Shown piece after piece: positions 21,827 to 33,962 of a stretch of DNA of 64,000 nucleotides. Below the pieces are notes generated by a model. That model was given only the letters and a program-made list of their open reading frames with translations, was not told the DNA's origin and did not search any database. The position numbers and the translations under genes are program-made. The stretch is from Ixodes scapularis (Eukaryota; Arthropoda; Arachnida; Ixodida; Ixodidae): NCBI RefSeq assembly GCF_016920785.2, contig NW_024609857.1, forward strand, positions 70,368,252 through 70,432,251, in the 5' to 3' direction. How positions within the stretch are numbered: position 1 is the first letter of the stretch; the number at the start of each line of letters is the position of its first letter.

Positions 21827-22040
21827 TAGACCGATCTCACCAGTCATTTTGCCTACGCCACTGCTGCCGCAATGCATCGAGGGAACTTTAGTCTTTCTGC
21901 ACGTGCGGCAACCTCGCTGGAGCTCCGCGCGTGAGGAGCACGAGACAGCACGAGCCCTCTCCTGCTCTGCATTTTGTCTCCTGTGAACTAAAGTTATGGC
22001 GGCGTCACGCATGCGCCGAACACTTGGTGAGATCGGTCTA
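21827..22040. mobile_element. Small TIR element, 16-bp TIRs, TA-type ends
   Basis: TAGACCGATCTCACCA (21827-21842) is mirrored exactly by TGGTGAGATCGGTCTA (22025-22040). If the outer TA is the target duplication, it resembles a Tc1/mariner-type MITE. It interrupts the left arm of the 4.4 kb fold-back exactly where homology to the right arm (21827 with 24553) stops. Confidence 0.7.
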
Positions 22041-23630
22041 ACTTTAGCAGACTATGTTTTCAGGCACGCTATATTTAGCGGGAGCTCACGCTGCCACTTC
22101 GATGCATTCTCTGAAGCGCGCGCCTGAAGTGGCAGCGGGCCTTTGAAAACGATTTACTAAAATGCCCTGTTGTGTGCCTAACTCGCAGAACATGATGGCC
22201 AGCAAAATGTATGAAATTCATATTTACACATTCCCAACAACCACCTGAGGTGAGAAGGCATCAAGGGTGGATGCAATATTAGAAAGTTTTAGTGGGTCGC
22301 TTTGAGCCACTTCGATAATCGTACGGTGCTACCCCACAACGAAATGTAAGCTAGACTCGCTATTTACATTCTTAATCGAGTACGGCTATGGAGCGGAAAA
22401 GACAATATTAAACCCCTTTTTGGCAAGTCTAGCCTGTCGTGTTATTGTTCAACGTTGCTTGTATTGGTAGCATAGCACGGGCCGCCACTTCGAGGTATTT
22501 GTGATGTCTCAAAGAAACTAAAGCAAAAGCAGACACTTTTTTTAACGTGACACAGAATTGTATTTAACACTGTGAAAAACTTTTAGGTACCCTACGCAAT
22601 AGGCGTAGACTGCGGGGGGGGGGGGGGGGGGGGCATCGGGGCTCGTGCCCCCCCTGGCGAGATCCGGGGGGGGGGGGAAGCAGAGCCCCCCCCCCCGGGT
22701 TTGGGCCATGATCCTGACCGACATGCTGTTTACGCGCCATGTAACGAGCTTCTAGTATTGACATGTAAACAAAATAACGCCCACGTTTCCTTTATTGACA
22801 AAATACATGGGAAATGGAATCCCAGCGTGCTTACGTTAGCTTCGATCTCCAGTTCTGGCGAGAAGCTAACGCGCAGCACCTCCCCCCCCCCCCCCCCCCT
22901 CTCCCGGTAAAATGGAAAGTCTACGACGCTGCCCTACGCCACGCAGTTAGCACGAACAAACTATCGCCGGTGTTTCCCACTTTTTTTTTCTTGTTAGAAG
23001 TGAATGATGTTTAGGAAACTGTTAATGCGGGTATCCCACCTAAACTGTAGATTTTAGTGCGAGCCAATACATTGCTGGGGAAAATCGCAAAAAGCGCCGA
23101 TGTCGTGTTTGCGCTAACAGTGTCTGGTAATGTACGCATACCGCTGCACAATCAACGCTAACGGAGTGAATCAGTAAATTTAGTGGCCCCCTAAAAACTG
23201 GTGTTATTTTGTTTTGGTATTATGGTTGAAAAGTTATTTTTATACAAGCAATTCCGGAAAGAGTGCTTTCATTGGGCACCAACTTACGAGGCATCAATTT
23301 GTTCTTATACACTAAATTCTGCATGGCCCTTGCGTAAAAATGTCAATATTGCGTTCGTGCTGGCTGTTTCACGCACAGTAAGAACACCAGTTTATTGCTC
23401 GAACATTTAAACAAGGCCTTTCTTACGCCAAATAGACATTTTGCGAGTACGCTCTATTACTAGTGGTTCATAAAATAATTTACGTTGTTTATTTGGAGGA
23501 AAGGAAGTGATGGTGAGGGGAGGGAGAATTGAATACAAAATTCGACTCTAGGAAACCTCGAACTTTATAAATATTTCTCACAACCTATAATCCTGAGTTA
23601 ATTAAATCACTTTTGCTTTGTGTGTTTCAG

Positions 23631-23929
23631 AACTTGTTAAACGTCGCGCTAAAGGCCAAGATGAGCGAAAAGTTAGATGCCCCTGTTCATTTGAGCAAGA
23701 AGCGTATATATGCGAGATAAAACTAAAAAATCATACCAGTGTGACCGTAGCGATCTCCGACCAAGCCTGAACCTCACTTTTTCTGAAACCGCGGAGATGA
23801 CTGCTTTTGACGACTTGATAAAGCAAGCCAAAGCCGTTAATAAGTGGGACTCGTTGTCAGCTGTGATACTCAAGGCGCTGCGAAGATGTCTTGAAACCTT
23901 TGATCTATTGAAACAAATTGTGTAATAAA
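23631..23929 (+). CDS. 3' terminal exon fragment of an unknown gene in the fold-back core
   Basis: A strong acceptor (tttgctttgtgtgtttcag) precedes 23631. A frame from 23710 to 23925 gives 71 residues (MRDKTKKSYQCDRSDLRPSL ... LETFDLLKQIV) and stops at TAA, which overlaps the poly-A signal AATAAA at 23924-23929. A second frame from the acceptor (VKRRAKGQDERKVRCPCSFE ...) is open to about 23770, so a frameshift between the two is likely if this was one exon. No family is recognised. The inverted arms resume at about 23950, just after the expected cleavage site, as if a processed or captured 3' end forms the core. Confidence 0.4.
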
Positions 23930-25103
23930 TCCATTGACATATTATGCTTGCGCTGACCTTGTAGCGGTATGCGTGCTTTACGTGGCACTGTTAGCCCGAA
24001 CGCGACGTCGGCGCTTTTTACTATTTCTGCCAGCAACATGTATTGTCTAGCACTTAGCTCTGCCATTTAGGTAGGATAGTTGCATTACAGTTTTCTAAAC
24101 ATCATTCACTTCTAAGAAAACAAAATGAGAAAGACGGGGGATAGTTTGTCCGTGCTAACTGTGTGGCAGTATACCTAAAATGGGTTTGCAATGACAAATT
24201 GCAAACGCGTTTCATGTAAAAAAAAAAAAAAAAGATCGGCTACATTTTTTTTTTTAATGCTTCAAAACTACTTTAAAGGGGCAGCACGTGCTTCAGCACC
24301 GATTTAAGCAGCGTTGAACTATAACACGACACGCTTCGATAGCCGCACTCGATAAAGAATGCTCACAGAAAGGTTATAGCTTATATATTGTTGTAGGGTA
24401 CGGTTATCCAAGAGCTAAAGACGATCCTCTAAAACTTTTTAGTATCGACACACACCTATGCTGCCTTCTCACCTCATGTGGTTGTTGGGATGCGTAAATA
24501 TAAATGTCATCTACATTCGTTAGACATCAAATAGTGTGAGCTACGCACACAATAATTTGTGCTCGCTGCTAGAAAACAGAGACCTTCTACAAGATGCCCG
24601 CGCCTGGTACATCGTTTTCTTTTCCATTGATCCCAATTCGACGCAGGTTTGAGGTGATAAGCCGTTTTTTTTTTAAGATGAAATATTTTGTGAAGATGTA
24701 AGTCATCCTTACATATTCAGGTCACCACATCTTGCGCATGTGCTTAGAGCTCCTAAATCAACCGAGAATATATCTATGAAACGTTCCTTCAGTGCGTGCG
24801 GGGATGCATCGCAGCTCCCAAGTATGCGTTTACTTTGCCACGTGCTAAACCAAAGAACTTCGACAGCTCAAATTCGGTGACTGCGAGGGCCCAGCCTTCC
24901 AGCTCCGTAAAACCTACCCCCGAGCGGCTAGGCTTGGCGAGAGCCAAACAATAGGGCAGATTACGCGATAGGAGCTGAAGATACCCGTAAGTCACGAGGT
25001 CGCTGCTGCCGCACCCATCGCCCGTCGCTCAGAAAGGGGATTTTCTCGGCTTATCCTCTCAGAAGAAACCGACGCAAAAGGGGACCTTTCCCCTCGGTGT
25101 CGT

Positions 25104-25330
25104 CCCAATCCGGCTGACGCCTCAATTCGGCTATTGCCTCAATTCGGCTAGAAGTTTAGATTTGGCTGGACGATCCAGTTCGGCTACATCCCCAATTCGG
25201 CTAGAAGTTTCAATTCGGCTGGACGCTTAATTTTGGCTAAATCTTCAGTTCGGCTACAAGTTTCAATTCGGCTGCATGCTTCAGTTCGGCTAGATCCTTG
25301 CTTCAATTCGGCTGGACGTTCCAAGTTGAT
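25104..25330. repeat. 18-bp subterminal tandem array, left arm
   Basis: About twelve diverged units of the type AATTCGGCTAGAAGTTTC, mostly 17-18 bp. On the minus strand they read as six-residue repeats containing Ala-Glu-Leu. Matches 49862-50064 in the other arm. Subterminal arrays in long arms recall Foldback-type elements. Confidence 0.85.
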
Positions 25331-26260
25331 CAAGCTAGGCATCCAAACATAAGGTGCCCCCAATTTTTTTAGAGAGACGTTAACTATATCTGCATCTTGC
25401 CTTAACATTGCAACGTGCAAGCTCAGATCAATAAGTTCAAGCAGCTACGAAGGCTTTGGGCACAGAAACATTTGTGCTTGTGTTGTTTGTTCTGTGGAGC
25501 TGCTGTGCAAACACCAGGTCTCTGCTTCAAAGAAATTTATTCAGTTGCCCAAAGAATAGATTACAGCAGTCCAAAGATTGCTTCTTCCAGTGCTGGCCAC
25601 TGCTCACGTGAAAGGGACAGGACGCCTTGGCAGCTCCTACGTCGAACTGAGTTGAAGAAAAAAAGAAGATACCTGCATCAGTTATGAGACAAAACAATAT
25701 GGTAGTGGCTCAATCCAGTGATTTACATCTTCAGGAGGCTAAGGAGAATGTAACAGTATACCTGTAATTTTTTTCAAGGTCACAAATTTGCCTCAAAATT
25801 GGCTAAACACACCAGTAGCTATGACTGACCTCGTAACCAAAACCTTACGTCCGCAAAAAATTGTTTGGCGACATTTAATTTTCAAATTCGGTCCTCATCA
25901 TATTTTCAAAGTGAAAGTTTCTACTGGCAGTATTAAAAATATGGAGGCTCGGGCAAGCTGGTGTTGCATACTCCTCTACAGCGCGAAAAATTCGCAACCA
26001 AGCACAGGCACACACAAAAGGAAAAGACATTCATGAAGCTGTGACTTGCAACTCAGTCTTGTATTATTTCTTCTCTGCCTGCGCCTGTCTTTTTAAACAA
26101 TAAGATTTTTTTTTGTTATTTTTGGTTTTATCTGGATGCAGGATAATCGAATTCTTTTTTGTAATAAATCTGGACAAGGTTTAGTGACAGTTTTTTTCTA
26201 ACCTCGAAATCTTTTCAGCTTCAATAACTTCTCTAATTAGTTGATTATTATTTTTACTTA

Positions 26261-26575
26261 TTACGGGGCAATGTTTTTAGTTCTGCTTGACATCTGCAAT
26301 CTTGGCAATGTATGCCTTAGTGTCCAGAAGTGATTCTGTTTATGTTGTAGTCGTGCTCCCCTTGACATCAGTATTTGTGACGTCGAAGTGGGGAGGGGTT
26401 GGGTTTTGGCAGTAGAACTTGTTTCCAACTGATTAGAAGAATTTCGATGGCAACAAATAGAGCCTGCGGAACCCCAACAATAGCTCAGCAGCAAGAAAGA
26501 AATATGTTCCATTTTGATCTCTGATGTGGTTGTGCTAGCATTGCTCCAAACAAACAAGAGTTTTGAACAAACCAT
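26261..26575 (-). CDS. Hypothetical 104-codon ORF in the left arm, doubtful
   Basis: It starts MVCSKLLFVWSNASTTTSEI with a hydrophobic LLLSYCWGSA stretch. The mirrored copy at 48605-48919 keeps the same length and stop, with several amino-acid changes. No domain is recognised. Shared length may only reflect recent duplication. Confidence 0.2.
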   Translation of the reverse strand: MVCSKLLFVWSNASTTTSEIKMEHISFLLLSYCWGSAGSICCHRNSSNQLETSSTAKTQPLPTSTSQILMSRGARLQHKQNHFWTLRHTLPRLQMSSRTKNIAP

Positions 26576-26844
26576 TTGGGCTTCGTAACGTGAAGTGGGG
26601 TACAGTTTCTATCATGAAGGAAGCCATTAGCCCGCAGATTTTGTGGGACGAGCGAAGGCGGCGGAACTTTCTAGATTTCACACTTCACCCGACACAGCCA
26701 TGCAGCGCAGCACGTTCCCGTGGCACCTACGGCTGTGAGTAGCAAGCATGTCAGGGAGCCTTTAAAAAGGTGGGTAAAACAAAGTTTTTCAGCAACCGAA
26801 TCGAGGAGACTGATAGCTTAATGTACCGACACCTGGATAAGTAA

Positions 26845-26925
26845 CCCTGTTGTTGTTGTTGTTTACGGGTTTTATGGCGCAAGAGCTCCGACGGCCATAC
26901 TGCGCCAAACTAGGTAGGATAAGTA
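26845..26925. repeat. GTT repeat plus 'tttatggcgcaagagc' interspersed repeat piece
   Basis: ttgttgttgttgtttacggg followed by TTTTATGGCGCAAGAGCTCC and a mirrored-looking end TGCGCCAAACTAGG. The other arm has it at 48247-48335. The sequence style matches a repeat commonly met in tick genomes (inference). Confidence 0.5.
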
Positions 26926-27469
26926 ACCCTGGTTTGCAAGTTTTGTCGTGGGAGAGTTGGTATTAACTGGGGTGCACTGCGAGTTGTAGAGGATCTAAAG
27001 TCACACCGCCACATTCAGCTCAAGAAACCTCGTCTAGGCATAGGCAACTCCTTCCGCAATCATTGAGACTATAAATTAATTAATACACTTGTGTCTGGTT
27101 ATTTTTTCTGTTTCTTTTGACTTTCTGAGAATCGGGAAACTCAGCAAGCAAATTTAATATCTAAATTATTCTGAAAAACTGAGAATTTAATCAAAACAAG
27201 CTCTGAGAAACATCAAATTTTCCACAAAGGTAATCTCCAGAAAACACCCTCCAATGCCACAAAGGATTACATTCTTTTCCCGTCTTTCTTCTCCGACATT
27301 GTTTCCCTGCTTTTATCAGTCTCGGGTTTTCTACATTATGATCGACAAAGGATTAATTCTGGAAACACGGAATGCCGCTTATAGTGATGCTGCTATATGT
27401 CACGCTAGGGGTAGCCAGGCAGGCTCTGGTGCAGCTTGGTTATGACCTTCCTCGCAAAGGGAAGTTTTG

Positions 27470-27705
27470 GCATTGCATATGAGGCGATACTTGCCCAAGT
27501 CTAGAGGTTACCTTGGCAAGGTTATAGAAGCACCCATGCTCACAAGTACGGTAACTGCCCAGGTCACCTTGGAAGGCCTCAACACACGGCAGGCACCACC
27601 GTCTGTCGTAGGTATGATGTGCTGCAATGTCTGATGACACAAACTGCAGCAAAACAAAACATATTTTCCTGTGAAACAGTATCCATAGCTGCAATCTCCG
27701 TACCA
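27470..27705 (-). pseudogene. Cys-rich module A, left arm (possible old exon)
   Basis: Minus strand: one frame gives CWYGDC ... CFTGKY ... CCSLC; a shifted frame gives RRWCLPCVEAFQGDLGSYRT followed by CEHGCFYNLAK, and then a donor-like GTAACC. A related module lies at 30530-30775 in the same arm. Mirrored copies are at 47442-47705 and 44460-44640. No protein family is recognised. Confidence 0.35.
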
Positions 27706-29432
27706 GCACACTGCATGAGTAGCTAATCTCATTGAGCACTTCTTTCTACATTAGAAGCACAGTTTAGCCTGAAGGCGTCGGCATATTTCGGTTCCACGTA
27801 TAAAGTCACTCATACAGATTTACGTCAAACAAACATATTTCGCCACGTCTGTGGCTGTGGCAGAAAATACTAAGAAAGGCGAGATAAATCTACGATTGCA
27901 TGCTTCAAATGGTCAGAAATGGGAGGAAAAAGCCCCGAGACACTTTCCTCCCATTTCTCCTCCTGTGAACAGCAAGGTCGAAGGAGCCCACCAGTGGCGC
28001 AATCAGTGGTTTGTACGCGGTGCTCGAACGTGATTAATTTACGATGTTTGGATACCATCATTTCAGCCATGTTGCGATTACATCGATACCTTAAGAAATG
28101 TCAAACGCTGATTGAAAAAAAAATTGTACCGGCTAATTCATGGCTTTCTTAGCTTTGGTTGCTCCCATTACGAAATAAAGGGTTTGTTCACCAAATAAAC
28201 AACGCACTCCCGAGCTCCATCCAGTTTGTCACTCAAGGCTTTGTTCGTGTTCGAAGCTAGATCTTTGCTCAAAAAGCACTTTGAAATTACAAACAAATCT
28301 AGAACGACTCCCAGCAACCCTCGTCTCATTGAACCGCAGCGCAGTTTTCGCCCAAAGGAGCCACAGTCAAGACTCTTGAGAACAAAATAATTATCTATAA
28401 AAGCTAGACACAATGCATGGTTCCGGCATTTGAGCACAAGGTATTTGACGTCTTTCGGAGAACGCTACAAAAGCTTAGTATTCCAACAAGAGCTTAAACG
28501 TAAAAAAATTTCAGTTTTCCTCGTATCTGCCTGAACTGGGCGGAGCCACCCGAACGACCCGACGTATGCAAGATCCAAAGCATGTGTCGCAAACTGCTGT
28601 GTGCAGCACGCCGGAGCAGCCCTCTTTCCGACTGTTTGCACGCTGGCTCACATTGTTTCGATGCACCTGTGTCTTGTGTTTAACGTCTCGATGGCAGCCT
28701 TTCAATTTTAAGAACAAAGCGTCAAGTGCTAGCCTGGCTGTCACTAACACTGTTCACACACACAGTTGCTCAATGCGAAGTGTAAACAAGTACGCCCATG
28801 ACATGCTGGAAAGGACAGCCTGGCGCCTAGGCAGTACGGCCACGCAGGTCCAATCAAAGCTCGCAGGATGTTGAACATAGACTGCGCGACACTGTTAAAC
28901 ACTAGGCACAACAAAGAAATAAATGCACTTTGATCCTACGAGAAAACTCTGATGACACAGAGTATAGTAAGACTTGCGAAGCTTGTAACTGGGTTCATGA
29001 GCTTTTAATCACTCCCGCGACACACACATGCACACAATGTGTCATCCGAATTTACCCATTGGATCAAGGTACATTAAATTTTTTTCCGCTGCCAAATGGA
29101 AGGGAAGGTGCGACAACACTATCCTTTTGTCTTACCCTAGCATGAACTAGCTGGGAATGGTACAATTACAAGCGAGTTGCTTTCACTGCTGTCCCTCCTG
29201 CTCGAGCTCTCGTACAACCAAACCGCAATTAAACGCAGGGCGCTTGCCCGCACTTGTAGCCACTCCGGCTAGTCCACGCTAAGACGCGACAAAGCATGGC
29301 AGGAAGCCTTCCACTACAGCACGTCGACCGCCGGGCATGACTGGCGAGTGTAAACGCCACGTGAGTCACATGAATGTTCCGCAATAGCTGCGTGACTTAA
29401 AAGAACCCAGATGAAACGCCGTTCGTTGTGCC

Positions 29433-29506
29433 ATTCAGTGGTGCAGGGGTAGAACATCGGGCTCCTAATCATAAGGCTGTGGGCTCGATCCCCCTATAGG
29501 GGAGAC
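29433..29506 (+). repeat. tRNA-like sequence (SINE head or tRNA relic), left arm
   Basis: CAGTGGTGCAGGGGTAGAAC (A-box region), GGGCTCCTAATC (anticodon-loop-like, CCT) and GGGCTCGATCCCC (T-arm/B-box). The anticodon and acceptor stems do not pair fully, so it is probably not a working tRNA gene. Mirrored at 45675-45750. Confidence 0.55.
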
Positions 29507-30529
29507 ATATCATTGATCTTCTTTCATTAAGTGAACCCTATCTTTGCTTTTATTCTCTGTTCTTCTCATTCGACGTGCTTCCGTGACCGACTGGGTAATC
29601 CATGTTGATCTACAACAACTGGATCGGTCGTTGCATGCTCTACACCCTAGATATATAACACACCGTATAATAAATAAAACAAGCATCCCGCAACGCTTAC
29701 CATAGGAACCGTCAGTGGCATCACTAACAGTGACAAGGTGCAACGCAACATCGCATCGCTCGGATGTAGCCCATCAAGAAAAGATTGCGCAATCTGTCAG
29801 CTGCAATCCATTGGGAAGCAAAATGGCCTCCCTGTATGTTTCGATTGAATCGGTGCTGTGGGCGGACTCACTGTTCTATGTGCGAGCCTAGCATATGTGT
29901 ATATCTTTGCTGAGTGAGTACTCTGGGTTGCACCGGAAATTATTTTCTCGCGTCCATTGTTCTCATCAAGAAGAGCGTCACACTATCACCGTGCTCCTAA
30001 ATAGCATGGATGCAGCACAGCGTTTAATGTGAACTCTTTCGCACGCTACAAAAATATTACCCTCTAGTTGTGCAAAAAGAGAAAACACCTTCGGAATTTC
30101 ACTAAAAAACATATTCTGAAAACATGGAACCCTAACTATAGCCACTCCAGTGTATTATATACTTGGGCAGGGTTGGCCAGGCTGACGCGGCCTAAGAGCT
30201 GCAAACAAAATCACAAAATTTTCAAGAGCCGCAGAGGGAGGGGGGGGGGGGGGGGGGGGGCCGCGGCAGGTTTTTTGTTTAGAGCAATAAACGAAACTCA
30301 AACCAATTTCGGTCTATCTTATATGAGTCAAAAGCAGTCCAATTGTGCGTAATGCAGCAGTAGCACATTTAAAACGCGTTTCATTTCTCTTTTTGGGGAA
30401 GTGTGCTGGGAGAGAGGGGGGGGGGGGGGAGAGAGAGAGAGAGAGGGGAGGGATAAGGGAGGGAGCGGCGAGCCGCACTTTAACACCCGGAGAGCCGCAG
30501 CTTGGCCACCCCTCTACTAGGGCATCGCC

Positions 30530-30775
30530 ATGCAGGTTCTCAAGGAGCTTGGGAACGGCCTTTCCCTCTAAATTAATTCCTGGCATTGTATACTACGCGA
30601 TACCTGCTGTAGTCTATGGGTTACCTTTGCAGGGAGATGGAGGCATCGATGATCACACTTACGGGAATTGCCCATGTCGCACATCATCATGGAAGGTCTT
30701 CATGAAGCAGGCAACTTGTCCTGTCGATGGAGACCCTCACATATCCTGCATATGTGGGTAAAGTGCCCAAAAATT
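30530..30775 (-). pseudogene. Cys-rich module B, left arm, paralogue of 27470-27705
   Basis: The DNA aligns by eye with module A over about 170 bp (for example GGCATTGTATACTACGCGAT against GGCATTGCATATGAGGCGAT). On the minus strand a frame of the right-arm copy reads MGNCRTCDHRCLHLPAK before GTAAC, parallel to module A's LGSYRTCEHGCFYNLAK. Stops interrupt other frames, so it is not a working gene. Confidence 0.35.
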
Positions 30776-32276
30776 TAATTTAATTACAACTACAGCTACT
30801 TCTCTCCAAAAGCATCATGACATCAAAGCTTGCCGCTTTCCATAAATGGGGCTCGCTAGCACAGCCTGGCCTTTTTCGGTCGGCCAGGGCGTCGAGTGTG
30901 TTTTGTAGCGACCCGCCACACGCCCTCAAAGTTGAACTTGTGTCGTATTCAAATTCTGGAAGAAATGCCTACTACCAAGTATGATAGAATTGTAGCAGGG
31001 GGTCATAATGTTAGCTCCGTAGCCCCCGCAACCCAACCTCCATTATCGCCAACCCCTTTGCCGTCTACTTCCTCGCCCATCATGACTACCCGTCATCCCT
31101 TGTGGTTGACGCTTGTTCGTAGGGAAGGACTGGCTCGCACTGCTGGGCTCTGCGCCGCTACTCATCCCAATTCCCAAATGGAGACTGCGGCTGACCGGTG
31201 ACATCTGTCGTCTGCTTTCTTTCTTCGGTACTTTGCTTCGGTTAAGGAACTGTTTTTTGCAGAAAGTATAACGTGTTGAAATCGATTACCTACTAATTTC
31301 AACGGCAATTCATCTTGGAAGTGCCCGCGCAATGCTGGTGTCGCGATGTGTGGTGATATCAAACGCAGAGAGTGCCTCAAGAATTTTGAGGTTGCTCAAA
31401 CGATTTGTGGATTTGTTTGGACGCACTTTATGACAAACAAATCAGCGGCAAGCGGCTCATTGTCAGATCTTCTAAATTGCCGATTGCGACACTTCCCTGA
31501 TGACTTGATAAGTGCTTGGATATGGTAAAAAAACTTCGAGTGAAACCTATTTCTTCAGACTACGGATACGGAAGGCTCCGCTTCTCAGGGCGCGATGACC
31601 CAGGTCCCCTCTACAGCCCATCGAGCCTTTGGGCGGCGCTCGAATGCGTGCTCAGAGTGCAGTCCAGTGTTACTTTGGTGCCATCGGACGGCACTCAGAT
31701 ACAACCTGGATTAAAACAGTTCGCTTTTATTGTTATTGCGGTCACTGTATAGGTCACTCACTGAAGAGGAAGTGAGACGGGGTCCAGTCACCGCCGCCAT
31801 CAACGACCGAAATCCAGCGGTTCCGCAGCTCGCTGACCCTGGTAAAACCAGGAGAACTGCCCACAAATTCACTTTACTGCGAACTCTATTATGCTGTGGG
31901 ACTTAACGGTGAAATGTAATGCCTGCGGAAGAATAATCTCAACGGTCCTTGTAGCCGCGCACACTGCAAAGCCCCATTCTTGCCCCTCCGACGCGCGATG
32001 CCACATACTTTCGATTCCTAGAGCTCGCCTGTTCATCGCAGTTCGCCCAGTCTGCCGCTCACGGCTGTGCTCGCTATATCCCTTCCGTTTTGATAAAACC
32101 CACTAGACAGAACGAGTGAACGGGTGTGGTTTCGCAAAACGTATACGTGTCTAGAAAACTGTCCGACGGCACTCTTGCAGAGCGCTCAAATGCCGTCCGA
32201 CGGTGCTCCACTCGCGCGTTCAAGTGGCGTCCGAAAGTCTCGTATAAAACGAGTTCTCAAAACGACTTTTACGAAG

Positions 32277-32346
32277 GGGAGTGTGGCGTATTGGTAAGAT
32301 GTGTCACATAAGCGCGTGATCCCGGGTTCGATCCCCAGTGCGGGCT
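32277..32346 (+). repeat. tRNA-like sequence 2 (A and B boxes), left arm
   Basis: TGGCGTATTGGTAAG resembles an A-box and CCGGGTTCGATCCCCAG a T-arm with a TTCGATC loop, spaced as in a tRNA. The 5' GGGGAGTG and 3' GTGCGGGC do not form a proper acceptor stem. Most likely the head of a tRNA-derived SINE. Mirrored at 42877-42948. Confidence 0.55.
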
Positions 32347-33782
32347 TACTTTTTGTTTTTGTTTTCTCGAACATTTTATTTTGCCGACGCATTTGGCGAT
32401 ATGTACGTTTATTTTTTTACCATTAACACAGAAAAAAAAAACGAATGTTGCCGCCGAAATTTCGCTGAACGAAATAGCATGGTACTTCGTTTCCGGAGGT
32501 GCATCGGGTACAGCGGGGCTTGTTTGCCGGCTGGACGCCGCGAAGCGGCGTGTACGACAGGGCCAAATGGGTCAATAGTTTTGTAATTAGCAGCCGCATA
32601 CTGTCGCCGCGAAGCGGCGTGAACGCAGGCGGGGGTGTGTGTTAACGAGCTCCCCAGTGATACACGCGCCGTCCGACTCCCGAACGTCACTTGTAGGCGC
32701 GATTGGAGTGCCGTAGGGCGGCACTGTAGACACAGCCTTCGGAAAGTGCTTTGTGGCCCCTACGCCCCTACCCGAACTTGTGCTACCATGTTTTTGTGGA
32801 TACTCACCCTTGATGAACGAACTGTGAAGCGGGACCGGTCAGTGATTCGGTATTACTTTCGCTGCAATCGGAGGCGTTGATTTGAACCGCTCGTTCTCGA
32901 AATAGGAGCCTTGTCTTGAACAAAACCATCCAATAACTCGAAGGCCGCAACCACGTCGCACACAACGCTCAACCTGCCCCACATGCGTTGCGCCATCTTG
33001 GGTCCCAGTGTTGCCAGGTGAGGAAAACAAAAATCAGTGGATACTGGATAGAACTCAATCGAACTCCCTAAAATCAGTTAATAAAATTATGCACTTTTTT
33101 TACTCCCAGACTAATCTTTTAGAAAATATCATAAACTATAAAACAGCAGTTTAGATAAAACTGTATTCCCAAATTGAGCTATAATTAAGAAAAAAAAACC
33201 TTTGCTATACTAAAATTAGTGTTATTTTTATTGCGTCACTCTGCTGCAATGTCCGGCAGAAATGTTTTAACGTCCAAAAGTCGATTTGATTGTATCAACT
33301 ACTCCGATGACTTGACTCAACGCTGCAATCCAAAAACCCAAACTCTTCTGCGTGAAAACGGAACTACGTGGATGCGAGTTGCAAAACCTCTTCATGGTCT
33401 GGAAACACTGTACAGGCGGCCGTCTTGAGTTTCGGTTTTTCCGCATTTACTTCTAGGGCATGGACGCTCCGCCACTGAGTGCGATTCGGAAATTTTATTG
33501 TTTTCTGACTTCCGACCGGTCACCCAACGTGGCCGAAGAGCTAGGCCGTCATGCGCTTCATCTCTGAGGACACTCTTTTTACGATGCGAACACCGATTAA
33601 ATCGTACTGTTTAGCGGTAGACTGGCTACGGTGTTACATGCGACTCAAAAAATTTTTTTTCTTTTTGTTATTGAAAAAAGTGTTTTATTATTTTTTTTAG
33701 AAAGCTTTATGTTTCAATAGAAACTGTGCCCTGGGAAATATTTTTCAGACGTTGCAAGAGCTAAATTGGTTTCAGATAGGAA

Positions 33783-33962
33783 AAATTGGGTTGTGTGTGT
33801 GTTTATACAGCCTAGAACTTGGTCTGCCTCACAGGGGCGACGAGTCTCCCAGCTGTAGATGAGCAATTTAGCCAGTGCAGTACAATCGCTAGCCTGGGGT
33901 CTTTAACGTGCACCACGCAGTAGTGATACACGACCACACGCCGGTACGATGCTCATCCAAAA
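33783..33962 (-). repeat. SINE-like dispersed repeat in the left arm
   Basis: Reverse complement of the 13310-13540 family (GCCGGTACGATGCTCATCC at its right end). Its mirror copy in the other arm is 41307-41482. Confidence 0.75.

Larger units (their letters stand above)
20733..25096. mobile_element. Nested fold-back element of about 4.4 kb with multi-block inverted arms
   Basis: The ends are CGAGGGGAAAGGTCCCCTTT and its mirror (25077-25096). Inverted pairs continue inward: 20745-21827 with 24553-25084, 22171-22310 with about 24420-24545, 22931-23036 with 24085-24175, and 23090-23157 with 23950-24020. The unmatched parts are later insertions (20869-21395 and 21827-22040) and poly-G/C tracts. 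The core 23158-23949 is single copy. The right arm of the giant palindrome lacks it. Confidence 0.75.

Noticed and set aside
25104..25330. Regular short repeats considered as a CRISPR array
   Set aside because: Units are contiguous 17-18 bp tandem repeats without spacers, in a eukaryotic transposon context.
29433..29506. Functional tRNA-Arg (CCT) gene
   Set aside because: The anticodon loop and T-arm look right, but the acceptor and anticodon stems do not pair properly, and the mirrored copy has further changes.
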